Notes: generated by a model from the sequence alone, not told the origin. A DNA stretch of 13,923 nucleotides from Candidatus Pacearchaeota archaeon ex4484_31 (GCA_002254805.1 NJDW01000004.1:1-13923), one strand, 5' to 3'. Counted from the stretch's first letter, positions 1 through 7,006 are shown. Numbers and translations are program-made.

Positions 1-108
1 AATTCCTTCATCTTCTTTAAGATATTCCCAACATTTGTATTCTTTTTCTAATGTTTCTTTTGTTGCAGCGTCATCTATAACCAAAACCTCAAGCTCTTTT
101 CCAGCCAT
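1..108 (-). CDS. Unidentified protein, N-terminal 36 residues only
   Basis: A leftward frame starts at an ATG (108..106) and stays open to the window edge, giving 36 residues that begin MAGKELEVLVIDDAATKETL and include a Cys-Trp pair at residues 26-27. A GGA sits about six bases before the ATG. An A/T-rich box at about 140-152 lies 32-44 bases upstream, compatible with a short leader. The fragment is acidic and too short to assign; I do not recognise the family. It is divergent from the TrmB-like gene and shares with it the promoter region that carries an inverted repeat, so the two may be co-regulated. Confidence 0.55.
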   Translation of the reverse strand, partial: MAGKELEVLVIDDAATKETLEKEYKCWEYLKEDEGI

Positions 109-157
109 TTTTTCCTTTTTTCCTTTTCTTGGGGGCAAATTTTTTATTTTCCAATTA

Positions 158-203
158 TGGTGGTTAAATCGTCATCGCCCCAAATCATCATTTTTAACCA
201 CCA
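158..203. promoter_or_regulatory. Perfect 11-bp inverted repeat, candidate operator between divergent genes
   Basis: TGGTGGTTAAA (158-168) is perfectly inverted as TTTAACCACCA (193-203) with a 24-base spacer. It lies between the two inferred promoters: upstream of the leftward gene's A/T box and about 25 bases upstream of the TATA box of the TrmB-like gene. Because both start sites probably lie outside it, it is more likely a protein-binding site than an RNA hairpin. Autoregulation by the adjacent TrmB-like protein is inferred. Confidence 0.5.
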
Positions 204-227
204 CACAATAACAAATAAACAAAGAAG

Positions 228-235
228 TATATAAA
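228..235 (+). promoter_or_regulatory. TATA box of the TrmB-like gene
   Basis: TATATAAA reads as a strong archaeal TATA box and predicts transcription from about 253-260. It overlaps the first ATG of the longest reading frame (235), which therefore cannot be in the mRNA. The next in-frame ATG (292) is the likely start. Confidence 0.6.
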
Positions 236-291
236 TGTTTGTTGTTGGGGGTTATGACAAAATTTTTAAAGTAAAAAACACATTGTTTTTT

Positions 292-1416
292 ATGCTGCAA
301 AAGTATCTATCAGAATTTTTAAGTCAAGCAGAATCAAAAATCTTTGTTTTTTTGCTTGGCAAGGAAGCTAGTGCTTCAGAAATAAGCAAAGCGTTACAGC
401 TTAACAGAACCTTTGTTTATGAAAAGCTTAACAGCTTAATTGCTAAAGGCTTTATTTCTGAAGTAAGAATAGAGGGAAAAAGAAAGTTTAAGGCTAATGA
501 TCCAGTAAAGATACTTGAAACAATAAGACAAGAGATAGAAAAAAAGAAGGAAAAGGTAGAAAAAGCAATAGAAGAAGCTAAGAAATTTAAAGCTGAACAA
601 AAAACAGAGGGCTATGCAGAACTCTTCTTTGGCAAGAGATCCATCTTTTATTTACTTACAAAGTTAATAGAAGAAAAACCGAAAGAAGTTTATATGCAGG
701 GGAGCATAAAAAAGTTCAAACAAATTATGGAACACTATTACGAAAGTTTTGAACTTAGAAGAAAAAGAGCCAAGATAAAGCTAAAGGCTCTAGTTGATGA
801 ACCAATAAAAGGAGCTGAAATAGAAATTCTTGAAGAAGAACAAAACACTCTCTCCTTGTTCTATAATGATAAAGCAATAATTATTTTGTTAACCACACCA
901 ACCTTAGCTATACTTATAAAGAGCAAAGAATTTGTTAAAAGCAATATCGCTCTGATAAATAAATTTTTCGAAGAAGAAGTTAGGGTTTACAGGACAAAAG
1001 AAGGAATAGAACATGCTTATTTAAAGTTGTTAGAAAAAAGGAATGATGAAATAGTTAGCTTCGGTTATTTTGGAAAACAATACAGAAAAGTTTATACAGA
1101 TGAATTTGCCCATCGTTTCCAAAAAGAAGCAAAGAAAAAAGGAATAAAAATCTTAACTATAGGTATAGAGGAAGAACCACCAACCTTAGAAATGAGGGAG
1201 AGAGTAAGTAAGTATAAAGTTATTAAATTCATAGGTTTACTACCGAAAATAATCAGTGGACCAATAGCTTTTATGATTTCTAGCAAATATATTTTACAAA
1301 TCTTATATGCTATAAAAGAACCAAGAGTGCTGTTAATAAAAAATAAAGAAACCGTAAAAATTTATAGAGAACATTTTAATCAACTTTCAAAACTTAAAGA
1401 ATTAAAAAAAGTTTAA
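292..1416 (+). CDS. TrmB-family transcriptional regulator with two effector modules
   Basis: This is a cytoplasmic DNA-binding regulator of 374 residues. Residues 1-70 form a winged helix-turn-helix of TrmB type (SASEISKALQLNRTFVYEKL, followed by a wing with GKRKFKA). Residues about 74-105 are a charged coiled coil. Two regions resembling the TrmB effector domain follow, about 108-233 and 238-370. Each ends in a similar pattern: TLAILIKSKEFVKS in the first and RVLLIKNKETVKI in the second. TrmB proteins usually sense sugars or related ligands, but the ligand here cannot be read from the sequence. The start at 292 is chosen because the TATA box overlaps the upstream ATG at 235. The stop overlaps the convergent alanyl-tRNA synthetase stop by four bases. 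The inverted repeat at 158-203 is a candidate binding site. Confidence 0.8.
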   Translation: MLQKYLSEFLSQAESKIFVFLLGKEASASEISKALQLNRTFVYEKLNSLIAKGFISEVRIEGKRKFKANDPVKILETIRQEIEKKKEKVEKAIEEAKKFKAEQKTEGYAELFFGKRSIFYLLTKLIEEKPKEVYMQGSIKKFKQIMEHYYESFELRRKRAKIKLKALVDEPIKGAEIEILEEEQNTLSLFYNDKAIIILLTTPTLAILIKSKEFVKSNIALINKFFEEEVRVYRTKEGIEHAYLKLLEKRNDEIVSFGYFGKQYRKVYTDEFAHRFQKEAKKKGIKILTIGIEEEPPTLEMRERVSKYKVIKFIGLLPKIISGPIAFMISSKYILQILYAIKEPRVLLIKNKETVKIYREHFNQLSKLKELKKV

Positions 1417-3353
1417 TTATCTTTTTCGAGTACAGCCTTAATTCTTCTTACTCCAGAAGCTACGCTTTTTTCCTTTACTATCTTAAATCTTTTGTTTCCT
1501 TCAGCTAATTCTTTTGTATTGCTTACATGAGGACCAGCACAAACTTCTATGCTAAAGTAATTGTCTGGATTTCCTATGAAGTAAACACTGACTATGTCTT
1601 CATCGTTATAAACTTTATGCTCAAAAAATGCTAGAGCGCCTAGCTTTTTCGCTTCCTTCAGTTTCATTTCTTTTCTTGTAACAGGCAAAGCTTCTTTTAT
1701 CTTTTCATTTACAAGCTTTTCAATCTTTTCTATTTCTTCTTGCGTAAGTTTTCTATCGAAGGAAAAATCAAACCTTAAACGTTCTGGTGTTATATGCGAG
1801 CCTTTTTGCTGAACTTCTTTTCCAAGCACTTCTCGTAAAGCAGCATGTAACAAGTGCGTAGCTGTATGCAACTTTATCGTTTCTCTATCAAGACTTGCTA
1901 AGCCACTCTTGAATAAGCCTTTGGTTGCTTTTCTGCTTAACTCTTGATGCTTTTTTACTTCTTCATTAAATTCTTTTACATTCACATCAAAACCTTTTTC
2001 CTTAGCCAACTCAAGAGTAAGTTCAAGTGGAAAACCATAGCTTTGGTAAAGTAAGAAAGCTTCCTTTCCATTTATTTTCTTTTTCCCTTGTTTCTTTAGC
2101 TTATCTATGATCGTGTCAAAAACCTTAAGACCTTTTTCAAGATTCTTTAGGAACCTTTCTTCTTCTTTATCAAGTTGTTCAAGAATAAATTGCTCCTTTT
2201 CTTTCAAGTGTTTATAGCCACTAACTTCAATAACCTTTCTAGCTATTTTAGAACAAAACTTTTCTTTAAAATCATAGCCTTTAAGCTTTGCAAGTCTTAC
2301 ACATCTTCTTATCAAACGTCTTAGAACATAACCTCTACCTAAGTTGCTGGGTGTAACATCCTCAGCCAGTATAAAACAAGAAGCTCTTAAATGATCACTA
2401 ATTATTCTTACTATTCTTTCTTCTCTCTTGTTTTTCAAACCTAAAACTTCCTCAACTTTTTCCTTTATTTCTTTAAGCGGCGATACTTCATAAACACTTT
2501 CTTTATTGTTCAAAATTGCGAGAGTTCTTTCTACACCCATACCTGTGTCTACATTTTTTTGCTTTAATGATTCAAGATAGTAAAGATGTTCATCAATAAA
2601 TTTCTTAATTTCTTCTATCTTTCCTTCATATAAAGTTGCAATAATGTTTGCTTTTTTTGCTGATTCTACATTTTCTTTTTTGTGATCAAAATAAATGACT
2701 TCCTCTGCTTTTAGATTGTATTTTTTTAATAATTCTAGAAAGTAATCTGGATTAGACTTGTCAGGATTTTTATTAAGAGTAAATATTTCTATATTTTCTT
2801 TTTTACTTAATTCAACAATAGATTTATTTTTTGAATCGTTTAAGTTAGCGTTAGTTACTATTATTAACGGTACATTGTAAGCTTTTAGTAAGTTAAACAA
2901 CTTTCTATTTAAATCTCTATTTTCATCGAAAAGACAATGGATTGCATCTACTAATATTGCTTTAATTTTGCTCTTGTTATATTCCATAAAGACATCGTTC
3001 CAAATTTCTAGGTATTTACCGCAATTACATCCTGGCTTACAATTTTCACTACATTTTGGTTTTCCGGTATCTATGAACATTTCAGTACAAGGTCCGCAAG
3101 GTCCAGTATCGCTTATAGGACCCCACCAATTGTGTTCTTTACCTAAAAAAAAGATTCTTTCTTTTTCTATGCCAAGTTCTTGCCAAATTTTTGCAGATTC
3201 TTCATCTTTTGGAAGTCCCTCGCTTTTATCTCCAGAAAAGCAGGTAACACACAATTTTTCTTTTTCTATGCCAAGAACTTTTGTTAAAAATTCAAAACTC
3301 CATTCTATTGCTTGTTTTTTCCAGTAATCTCCGAGGCTCCAGTTTCCAAGCAT
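1413..3353 (-). CDS. alaS: Alanyl-tRNA synthetase, large C-terminal piece of a frameshifted gene, with inserted HAD-like domain
   Basis: Alanyl-tRNA synthetase charges tRNA-Ala in the cytoplasm. This 646-residue frame starts inside the class II catalytic core (MLGNWSLGDYW). It holds the TGPCGPCTEMF segment (84-93) and the GMGVER motif 3 region (271-276), interrupted between them by a HAD-like insertion at 129-256. The editing domain follows, with H496-x3-H500 and a C605-x3-H609 zinc/editing motif (CAGPHV). It ends right after the editing domain (VASGVRRIKAVL), so the usual C-terminal DHHA1/C-Ala domain is absent. Homologous sequence (GDTFHLTFFE) continues upstream of the ATG in the same frame, so this start is an artefact of a frameshift; the N-terminal 71 residues are encoded at 3365-3577. 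The type looks bacterial rather than classical archaeal, because the archaeal N-terminal extension is missing. Unless the lesion is a sequencing error, the product is unlikely to aminoacylate. Confidence 0.85.
   Translation of the reverse strand: MLGNWSLGDYWKKQAIEWSFEFLTKVLGIEKEKLCVTCFSGDKSEGLPKDEESAKIWQELGIEKERIFFLGKEHNWWGPISDTGPCGPCTEMFIDTGKPKCSENCKPGCNCGKYLEIWNDVFMEYNKSKIKAILVDAIHCLFDENRDLNRKLFNLLKAYNVPLIIVTNANLNDSKNKSIVELSKKENIEIFTLNKNPDKSNPDYFLELLKKYNLKAEEVIYFDHKKENVESAKKANIIATLYEGKIEEIKKFIDEHLYYLESLKQKNVDTGMGVERTLAILNNKESVYEVSPLKEIKEKVEEVLGLKNKREERIVRIISDHLRASCFILAEDVTPSNLGRGYVLRRLIRRCVRLAKLKGYDFKEKFCSKIARKVIEVSGYKHLKEKEQFILEQLDKEEERFLKNLEKGLKVFDTIIDKLKKQGKKKINGKEAFLLYQSYGFPLELTLELAKEKGFDVNVKEFNEEVKKHQELSRKATKGLFKSGLASLDRETIKLHTATHLLHAALREVLGKEVQQKGSHITPERLRFDFSFDRKLTQEEIEKIEKLVNEKIKEALPVTRKEMKLKEAKKLGALAFFEHKVYNDEDIVSVYFIGNPDNYFSIEVCAGPHVSNTKELAEGNKRFKIVKEKSVASGVRRIKAVLEKDN
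2586..2969 (-). other. HAD-like domain inserted in the AlaRS catalytic domain
   Basis: Between IWNDVFMEYNK and LKQKNVDTGMG, which AlaRS normally joins with a loop of about five to ten residues, there are about 128 extra residues in frame. They read as a capless Rossmann/HAD fold: strand plus motif I ILVDAIHC (D135), motif II VTNAN (T167), a motif III lysine in PDKSNPDYF (K199), and motif IV VIYFDHKKENVESAKKAN (D223). The second acid of the usual DxD is replaced by Ile137, so phosphatase activity is doubtful. The fold assignment rests on motif order; the role is unknown. Confidence 0.65.
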
Positions 3354-3400
3354 TTCAAAAAAGGTTAAATGGAAGGTATCTCCAACTTTTTCAGTCTCTT
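3353..3400 (-). other. Frameshift with loss of about 37 bases in alaS, removing motif 2
   Basis: Reading leftward, the N-terminal frame is AlaRS-like through HPLGKRL, then runs KKLEIPSI to a stop (3367..3365). The other frame resumes family sequence at EKVGDTFHLTFFE. In AlaRS about 12 residues of the pattern VxVQKCIRTxDI lie between these points, carrying the motif 2 arginine that contacts ATP. Net loss estimated from family spacing is 37 bases, i.e. 12 codons plus one base. The exact size depends on alignment. Confidence 0.65.
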
Positions 3401-3577
3401 ACCTAAAGGATGTGATTGACCAAGTAAATAAGGAATCAGAGGATGCATACCAGCTGTTGTAAATAAAACACTAGCTTCATCCTTTGGAACCAAAGGAGCG
3501 TTTGGAATTTCTTTATGATTTTTACTTTTAAAAAATTCAATATATTTTTTTATCAGTTTTTCTCGTGTCCACATCAT
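3365..3577 (-). CDS. alaS: Alanyl-tRNA synthetase, N-terminal fragment of a frameshifted gene
   Basis: This 70-residue frame matches the start of alanyl-tRNA synthetase: TREKLIKKYIEFFKSKNHKE, then VLFTTAGMHPLIPYLLGQ (class II motif 1 region), then HPLGKRL. The last eight residues (KKLEIPSI) are out-of-frame sequence beyond the lesion. The synthetase continues in another frame from about 3386 into the piece annotated at 1413-3353. A start at 3577 or 3574 matches where family members begin. A longer frame to 3616 would overlap the methyltransferase stop and add non-homologous residues. A TTTTTTAAAT stretch at about 3597-3606 lies one promoter distance upstream, so the gene may have its own leaderless start besides read-through from the methyltransferase gene. 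Confidence 0.7.
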   Translation of the reverse strand: MMWTREKLIKKYIEFFKSKNHKEIPNAPLVPKDEASVLFTTAGMHPLIPYLLGQSHPLGKRLKKLEIPSI

Positions 3578-3608
3578 AATGTTTTTAGGAATAAGAAATT
3601 TAAAAAAG

Positions 3609-4232
3609 TTATTCAAGCTTTTTTGCTAAAAACCAGATGTTTTTTCCAAACAATTTTGATGATCTTAAAACTTTGAAGCCAGCCTTTCTTAATAAGTTCT
3701 TGAGTTCAAAAGGCAAGAACAGATAGTAATAACGATAGAAAACCTTGCCTTCTTTTTGCCATTTTACCATCTTGTTTTTTACAAAAAGCGAAAGAGGGAA
3801 AAGGTTCCATACACTAACAAATGCTAAGCCGTTGGGTTTTAAAACCCTGAACATTTCTTCTACAGCCTTTCTTCTTTTTTCCTTTGTTTCAAGATGGTGT
3901 AAAAGAGAAATGCTTAAGCAATAATCAAAAAAGTTATTTTGGTAAGGAAGTTTTTCAGCAACTCCTAGTTTTAATCTTACTTTTATTTTATGCTTTTCAT
4001 AAAAAAGCTTTGCAAATTCCAACATTTTTTCTGAAAAGTCTAAGCCATAACATTCAAAGCCTTTCTTCGCAAACACAAGCAAATTTCTACAGTTGCCACA
4101 TCCAATTTCTAGAATCTTGCCTTTTTCTTTTTCTGAAAGTTTTTCCAGTTCTTTTGCTATGTCTCTGAAAGGTTTTTGTCTGAAGTGATACCATTGTTCA
4201 GCTATAGCATCCCAAACCTTTTTTTGTTCCAT
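3609..4232 (-). CDS. SAM-dependent methyltransferase, Trm9/ALKBH8-like
   Basis: This is a 207-residue class I methyltransferase. It shows motif I ILEIGCGNCRNL (40-51), the motif II acidic residue in CYGLDFSEKM (D65), and the post-motif ISLLHHLET (108-116), followed by RKAVEEMFRVLKPNG (121-135). The start (VWDAIAEQWYHFRQKPF) and the histidine pair are the pattern I associate with Trm9-type tRNA wobble-uridine methyltransferases. Trm9 needs the zinc protein Trm112 in eukaryotes; I do not see Trm112 here. A tRNA or rRNA substrate is inferred from this likeness and from the neighbours AlaRS and eL15. It is the first leftward gene from a promoter probably shared with eL15, and ends 31 bases before the likely alaS start. 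A small-molecule methyltransferase role is the alternative. Confidence 0.75.
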   Translation of the reverse strand: MEQKKVWDAIAEQWYHFRQKPFRDIAKELEKLSEKEKGKILEIGCGNCRNLLVFAKKGFECYGLDFSEKMLEFAKLFYEKHKIKVRLKLGVAEKLPYQNNFFDYCLSISLLHHLETKEKRRKAVEEMFRVLKPNGLAFVSVWNLFPLSLFVKNKMVKWQKEGKVFYRYYYLFLPFELKNLLRKAGFKVLRSSKLFGKNIWFLAKKLE

Positions 4233-4252
4233 AAAATAAGAACTGCTAAAAG

Positions 4253-4260
4253 TTTAAAAA
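4253..4260. promoter_or_regulatory. Shared TATA-like box between methyltransferase and eL15 genes
   Basis: TTTAAAAA lies 30 bases before the eL15 ATG (4283), and its complement TTTTTAAA lies 28 bases before the methyltransferase ATG (4232). The core TTTAAA is self-complementary. No other good box exists in this 50-base gap, so both genes are probably transcribed leaderless from one box. Confidence 0.5.
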
Positions 4261-4282
4261 CATAAATTTTTTTTTAATTTGC

Positions 4283-4858
4283 ATGAAAAGTTTTTATTCA
4301 TTCATAAGGGAACTTTGGAAAAGACCAAAAGAAAATCCTCTTTGGAAAGAGAGACTTATAAAGTGGAGAAGAGAGCCTTCAATAGTAAGAATAGAAAGAC
4401 CGACAAGGATAGATAGGGCTAGAGCTTTAGGGTATAAGGCTAAGAAAGGCTTTGTTATAGTTAGGGTTAGGGTAAGAAGAGGTGGAAGAAAAAGACCTAA
4501 ACCAAAAGGTGGAAGACGTTCAAAAAGACAAACAATAAAAAAGGTTTTGAAAATGAATTATAGGTGGGTAGCTGAGCAAAGAGCAGCAAGAAAATTTCCT
4601 AACCTTGAGGTTTTGAACAGTTACTGGGTTGCTAAGGATGGAAACTACTATTGGTATGAAGTAATTCTTGTTGATCCAAACAGGCCAGAAATAAAGGCAG
4701 ATAAAAACATAAACTGGATAACAAGTAAAAAGCATAGAGGAAGGGTCTTTAGAGGCTTAACAAGTGCTGCAAGAAAATCTAGAGGCTTGAGAAAGAAAGG
4801 CAAAAGAGCAACAAAAGTAAGGCCAAGCTTAAGAGCTCATGAAAGGAAAGGAAAATAA
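4283..4858 (+). CDS. rpl15e: 50S ribosomal protein eL15 (L15e)
   Basis: This 191-residue, strongly basic protein is a full-length archaeal/eukaryotic large-subunit ribosomal protein that binds 23S rRNA. Diagnostic stretches are SFIRELWKRPKENPLW at the start, RIERPTRIDRARALGYKAKK (37-56), VRVRVRRGGRKRPKP (60-74), NLEVLNSYWVAKDGNYYWYE (106-125) and the C-terminal FRGLTSAARKSRGLRKKGKR (156-175). Length and order match the family from end to end. The ATG lies 30 bases after the start of a TATA-like box, so the mRNA should be leaderless or nearly so. There is no bacterial counterpart, so this gene is the best single evidence that the window is archaeal. The zinc-ribbon gene 47 bases downstream has its own promoter. 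Confidence 0.97.
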   Translation: MKSFYSFIRELWKRPKENPLWKERLIKWRREPSIVRIERPTRIDRARALGYKAKKGFVIVRVRVRRGGRKRPKPKGGRRSKRQTIKKVLKMNYRWVAEQRAARKFPNLEVLNSYWVAKDGNYYWYEVILVDPNRPEIKADKNINWITSKKHRGRVFRGLTSAARKSRGLRKKGKRATKVRPSLRAHERKGK

Positions 4859-4877
4859 AATTTTCTGTTCCGAAACC

Positions 4878-4887
4878 TTTATATATT
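4878..4887 (+). promoter_or_regulatory. TATA box of the zinc-ribbon gene
   Basis: TTTATATATT lies 28 bases before the ATG at 4906, predicting a transcript that begins at or next to the start codon. Confidence 0.6.
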
Positions 4888-4905
4888 TCTAACAATTAAT
4901 TTTTT

Positions 4906-5064
4906 ATGGAATATCAATGTGAAAAATGTCACTACAGGTTTGAATCTAATCATAAAGTTTATGCCTGCCCTTACTGCGGTAGGATAGGAACATTAAAAAA
5001 GGTTCCAACAGCTTCAGAATTACTCGAATCGATAGAGCTTGAAGAGGAAAGTAAAGAAAAATAA
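4906..5064 (+). CDS. Small zinc-ribbon protein, 52 residues
   Basis: The product is 52 residues. It has one four-cysteine zinc site, C5-x2-C8 and C21-x2-C24 (YQCEKCHYRF and YACPYCGR), and a short acidic tail with a predicted helix (TASELLESIELEEESKEK). A TATA box at 4878-4887 fits a leaderless ATG at 4906, which supports this as a real gene despite its size. It resembles the many short archaeal zinc ribbons used as nucleic-acid or protein adaptors. It is not an obvious RpoP (Rpb12) or Trm112 by its motif. A role next to eL15 in ribosome or RNA work is only a guess. It ends four bases before the convergent acetyl-CoA synthetase stop. Confidence 0.75.
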   Translation: MEYQCEKCHYRFESNHKVYACPYCGRIGTLKKVPTASELLESIELEEESKEK

Positions 5065-5068
5065 AAAA

Positions 5069-6991
5069 TTAACTTATTACTTTTTTTATTTCTTCTACAC
5101 ACCTAGGATTTTGTAAGGTTGAGATATCACCGAGAGGCTGTTTTGTAAGCAAGTTTCTGAGGATTCTTCTCATTATCTTACCACTTCTTGTTTTCGGTAG
5201 TTCAGAAACAAAGAAAACAAACTTCGGTTTAGCAATCTTTCCTATTCCTTTCACAAGAATTTCATTGATTTCTTCCTTCTTTATTTTTTCCTTTGTTTTT
5301 GTTACAACAAAAACAGCAATGACTTGGCCTTTTATTTTATCTGGTATCCCAACAACAGCACATTCGCTAACCCTTTTATCTTTTTCTACTATGTTTTCAA
5401 GCTCACCTGTGCTAAGCCTGTGGGCAGCAACCTTTATTACATCATCACTCCTTCCGACTATTCTTATCAAACCTTTCTCATCTTTGTATGCTATGTCGCT
5501 GGTAAAATAAATTTTATTTCCAAACTTACTAAAGTACGTTTCCCTGTACTTTTTTTCATTCTTATAAATTCCTCTTAACATTCCTGGAGGGAAAGGAGGT
5601 AAAACCACTAGATTTCCTTTTTCATTCGCTTTACATTCATTCCCTTTTTCATCTAAAATGCTTACTTTTACTCCAGGAAAAGGAAGGCCAGCAAACGTTG
5701 GTTTGAAAGGACCAACTCCAGGTAAGGAAGTTATTAAAATCCCACCGGTTTCGGTTTGCCAATATGTGTCAAGTAAAGGACATCTCTCTTTTCCAACTTC
5801 TTTGAAGAACCAAAGCCAGGCTTCTTCATTTATCGGTTCACCAACAGAAGCGATTATTTTTAAAGAATCTAGCTTTTCTTTTACTTTCGCTACCTCTTTT
5901 TCAAACATCCTTATTGCTGTTGGAGCTGTATAAAAAACTGTAACCCTATGTTTTTTTATCATCTGCTGCCATCTATCTGCTTTAGGATAATCCAAAGCGC
6001 CTTCATACAAGACAAATGTAGCTCCGTTAAGTAAAGGACCATAACAAGAATAAGTATGACCAGTAATCCAGCCTATATCAGCAGTACTCCAAAATATGTC
6101 ATCATCAAGTAAATTGAATATATACTTTGTTGTTAAATAAGCTTGAACTGTATAGCCTCCACAAACATGGATTACTCCTTTAGGCTTTCCTGTAGAACCG
6201 CTTGTAAATAAAATGAATAAGATGTCTTCACTGTTCATAGCCTCTGGCTTACAATATTCTTTTTGCCCTTCGATAAGTTCATTGAAAAAATGTTCTCTCC
6301 TCCTTAGTCTAAGTTTTTTTCCGATCCTTTTCACAACAACAACTTTTTCTACGTCTGTTTTCCTTACTCCTTCATCTGCATATTTTTTTAAATTAATTAC
6401 GCTCCCTTTTCTGTAATAGCCATCAGCTGTAATCAAAACCTTTGCATTTGTTTCTTTTAACCTTATTCTTAAGGCTTCTGGTGAAAAAGCTGAAAAAACT
6501 ACTGTATGAATAGCTCCTATTCTCGCAGAAGCAAGCATAGCTATGATTGTTTCAGGAATCATTGGCATGTAAATACCGACTACATCTTTTTTCTTAACAC
6601 CAAGTTCTTTCAATGCATTAGCAAACTTATTAACCTCTCTGAAGAGTTCATAATAACTCAGATATCTTGTTTTTTCATTTATCGGTTCTGGTTCCCAGAT
6701 CAAAGCTATCTTATCTTTTCTTTTTTCAAGATTCCTTTCCAAACAATTATAGCTAATATTTATCTTGCCTCCAACAAACCATTTAAAATGAGGGGGCTCA
6801 AACAAAAATGCTTTATTCCATTTTTTAAACCAAACCAACTCCTTAGCAGCATTTTCCCAGAACTTGATCGGATTTTTACCAGCTTCTTCGTAAATTTTTT
6901 TACTTTTTACAAAGGCTCTTTTTTTACATTCTTTTGAAGGCCACCACATCAATTCGGTTCTTCCTTGCTTCTCTTTTTTCAACCTTTCCAT
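5069..6991 (-). CDS. acs: Acetyl-CoA synthetase, AMP-forming
   Basis: The enzyme makes acetyl-CoA from acetate, CoA and ATP, releasing AMP and pyrophosphate in the cytoplasm. In the 640-residue form starting at 6991, the adenylation P-loop-like motif is TSGSTGKPKG (263-272), then WITGHTYSCYGPL, SVGEP (382-386) and DTYWQTETGG (408-417). Trp411 aligns with the tryptophan that limits the pocket to acetate. The C-terminal PKTRSGKIMRR holds the catalytic lysine K605, which in bacteria is silenced by acetylation. Length is normal for Acs. The frame is open back to 7069, but a TATA-like box at 7011-7020 overlaps that extension and places the start at 6991. The extra 26 residues would be a spurious hydrophobic leader. 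It lies downstream of an unrecognised gene at 7141-7569 but appears to have its own promoter. Confidence 0.95.
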   Translation of the reverse strand: MERLKKEKQGRTELMWWPSKECKKRAFVKSKKIYEEAGKNPIKFWENAAKELVWFKKWNKAFLFEPPHFKWFVGGKINISYNCLERNLEKRKDKIALIWEPEPINEKTRYLSYYELFREVNKFANALKELGVKKKDVVGIYMPMIPETIIAMLASARIGAIHTVVFSAFSPEALRIRLKETNAKVLITADGYYRKGSVINLKKYADEGVRKTDVEKVVVVKRIGKKLRLRRREHFFNELIEGQKEYCKPEAMNSEDILFILFTSGSTGKPKGVIHVCGGYTVQAYLTTKYIFNLLDDDIFWSTADIGWITGHTYSCYGPLLNGATFVLYEGALDYPKADRWQQMIKKHRVTVFYTAPTAIRMFEKEVAKVKEKLDSLKIIASVGEPINEEAWLWFFKEVGKERCPLLDTYWQTETGGILITSLPGVGPFKPTFAGLPFPGVKVSILDEKGNECKANEKGNLVVLPPFPPGMLRGIYKNEKKYRETYFSKFGNKIYFTSDIAYKDEKGLIRIVGRSDDVIKVAAHRLSTGELENIVEKDKRVSECAVVGIPDKIKGQVIAVFVVTKTKEKIKKEEINEILVKGIGKIAKPKFVFFVSELPKTRSGKIMRRILRNLLTKQPLGDISTLQNPRCVEEIKKVIS

Positions 6992-7006
6992 GAAAAAATA
7001 AAAAAA

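Noticed and set aside
2968..3327. 119-codon rightward frame opposite alaS
   Set aside because: It is the antisense of conserved AlaRS sequence, with no promoter and no recognisable domain.
3578..3616. Extension of the AlaRS N-terminal fragment to ATG 3616
   Set aside because: It overlaps the methyltransferase stop and adds 13 residues not found at the start of AlaRS proteins; a TATA-like box at about 3597-3606 would lie inside it.
4906..5064. The zinc-ribbon protein as the Trm112 partner of the Trm9-like methyltransferase
   Set aside because: It is only 52 residues with a single C-x2-C pair set and a helical acidic tail, without the Trm112 core; the genes are also on opposite strands.
6506..6937. 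143-codon rightward frame opposite acs
   Set aside because: Antisense shadow of a highly conserved enzyme; composition is unlike the real proteins of the window.
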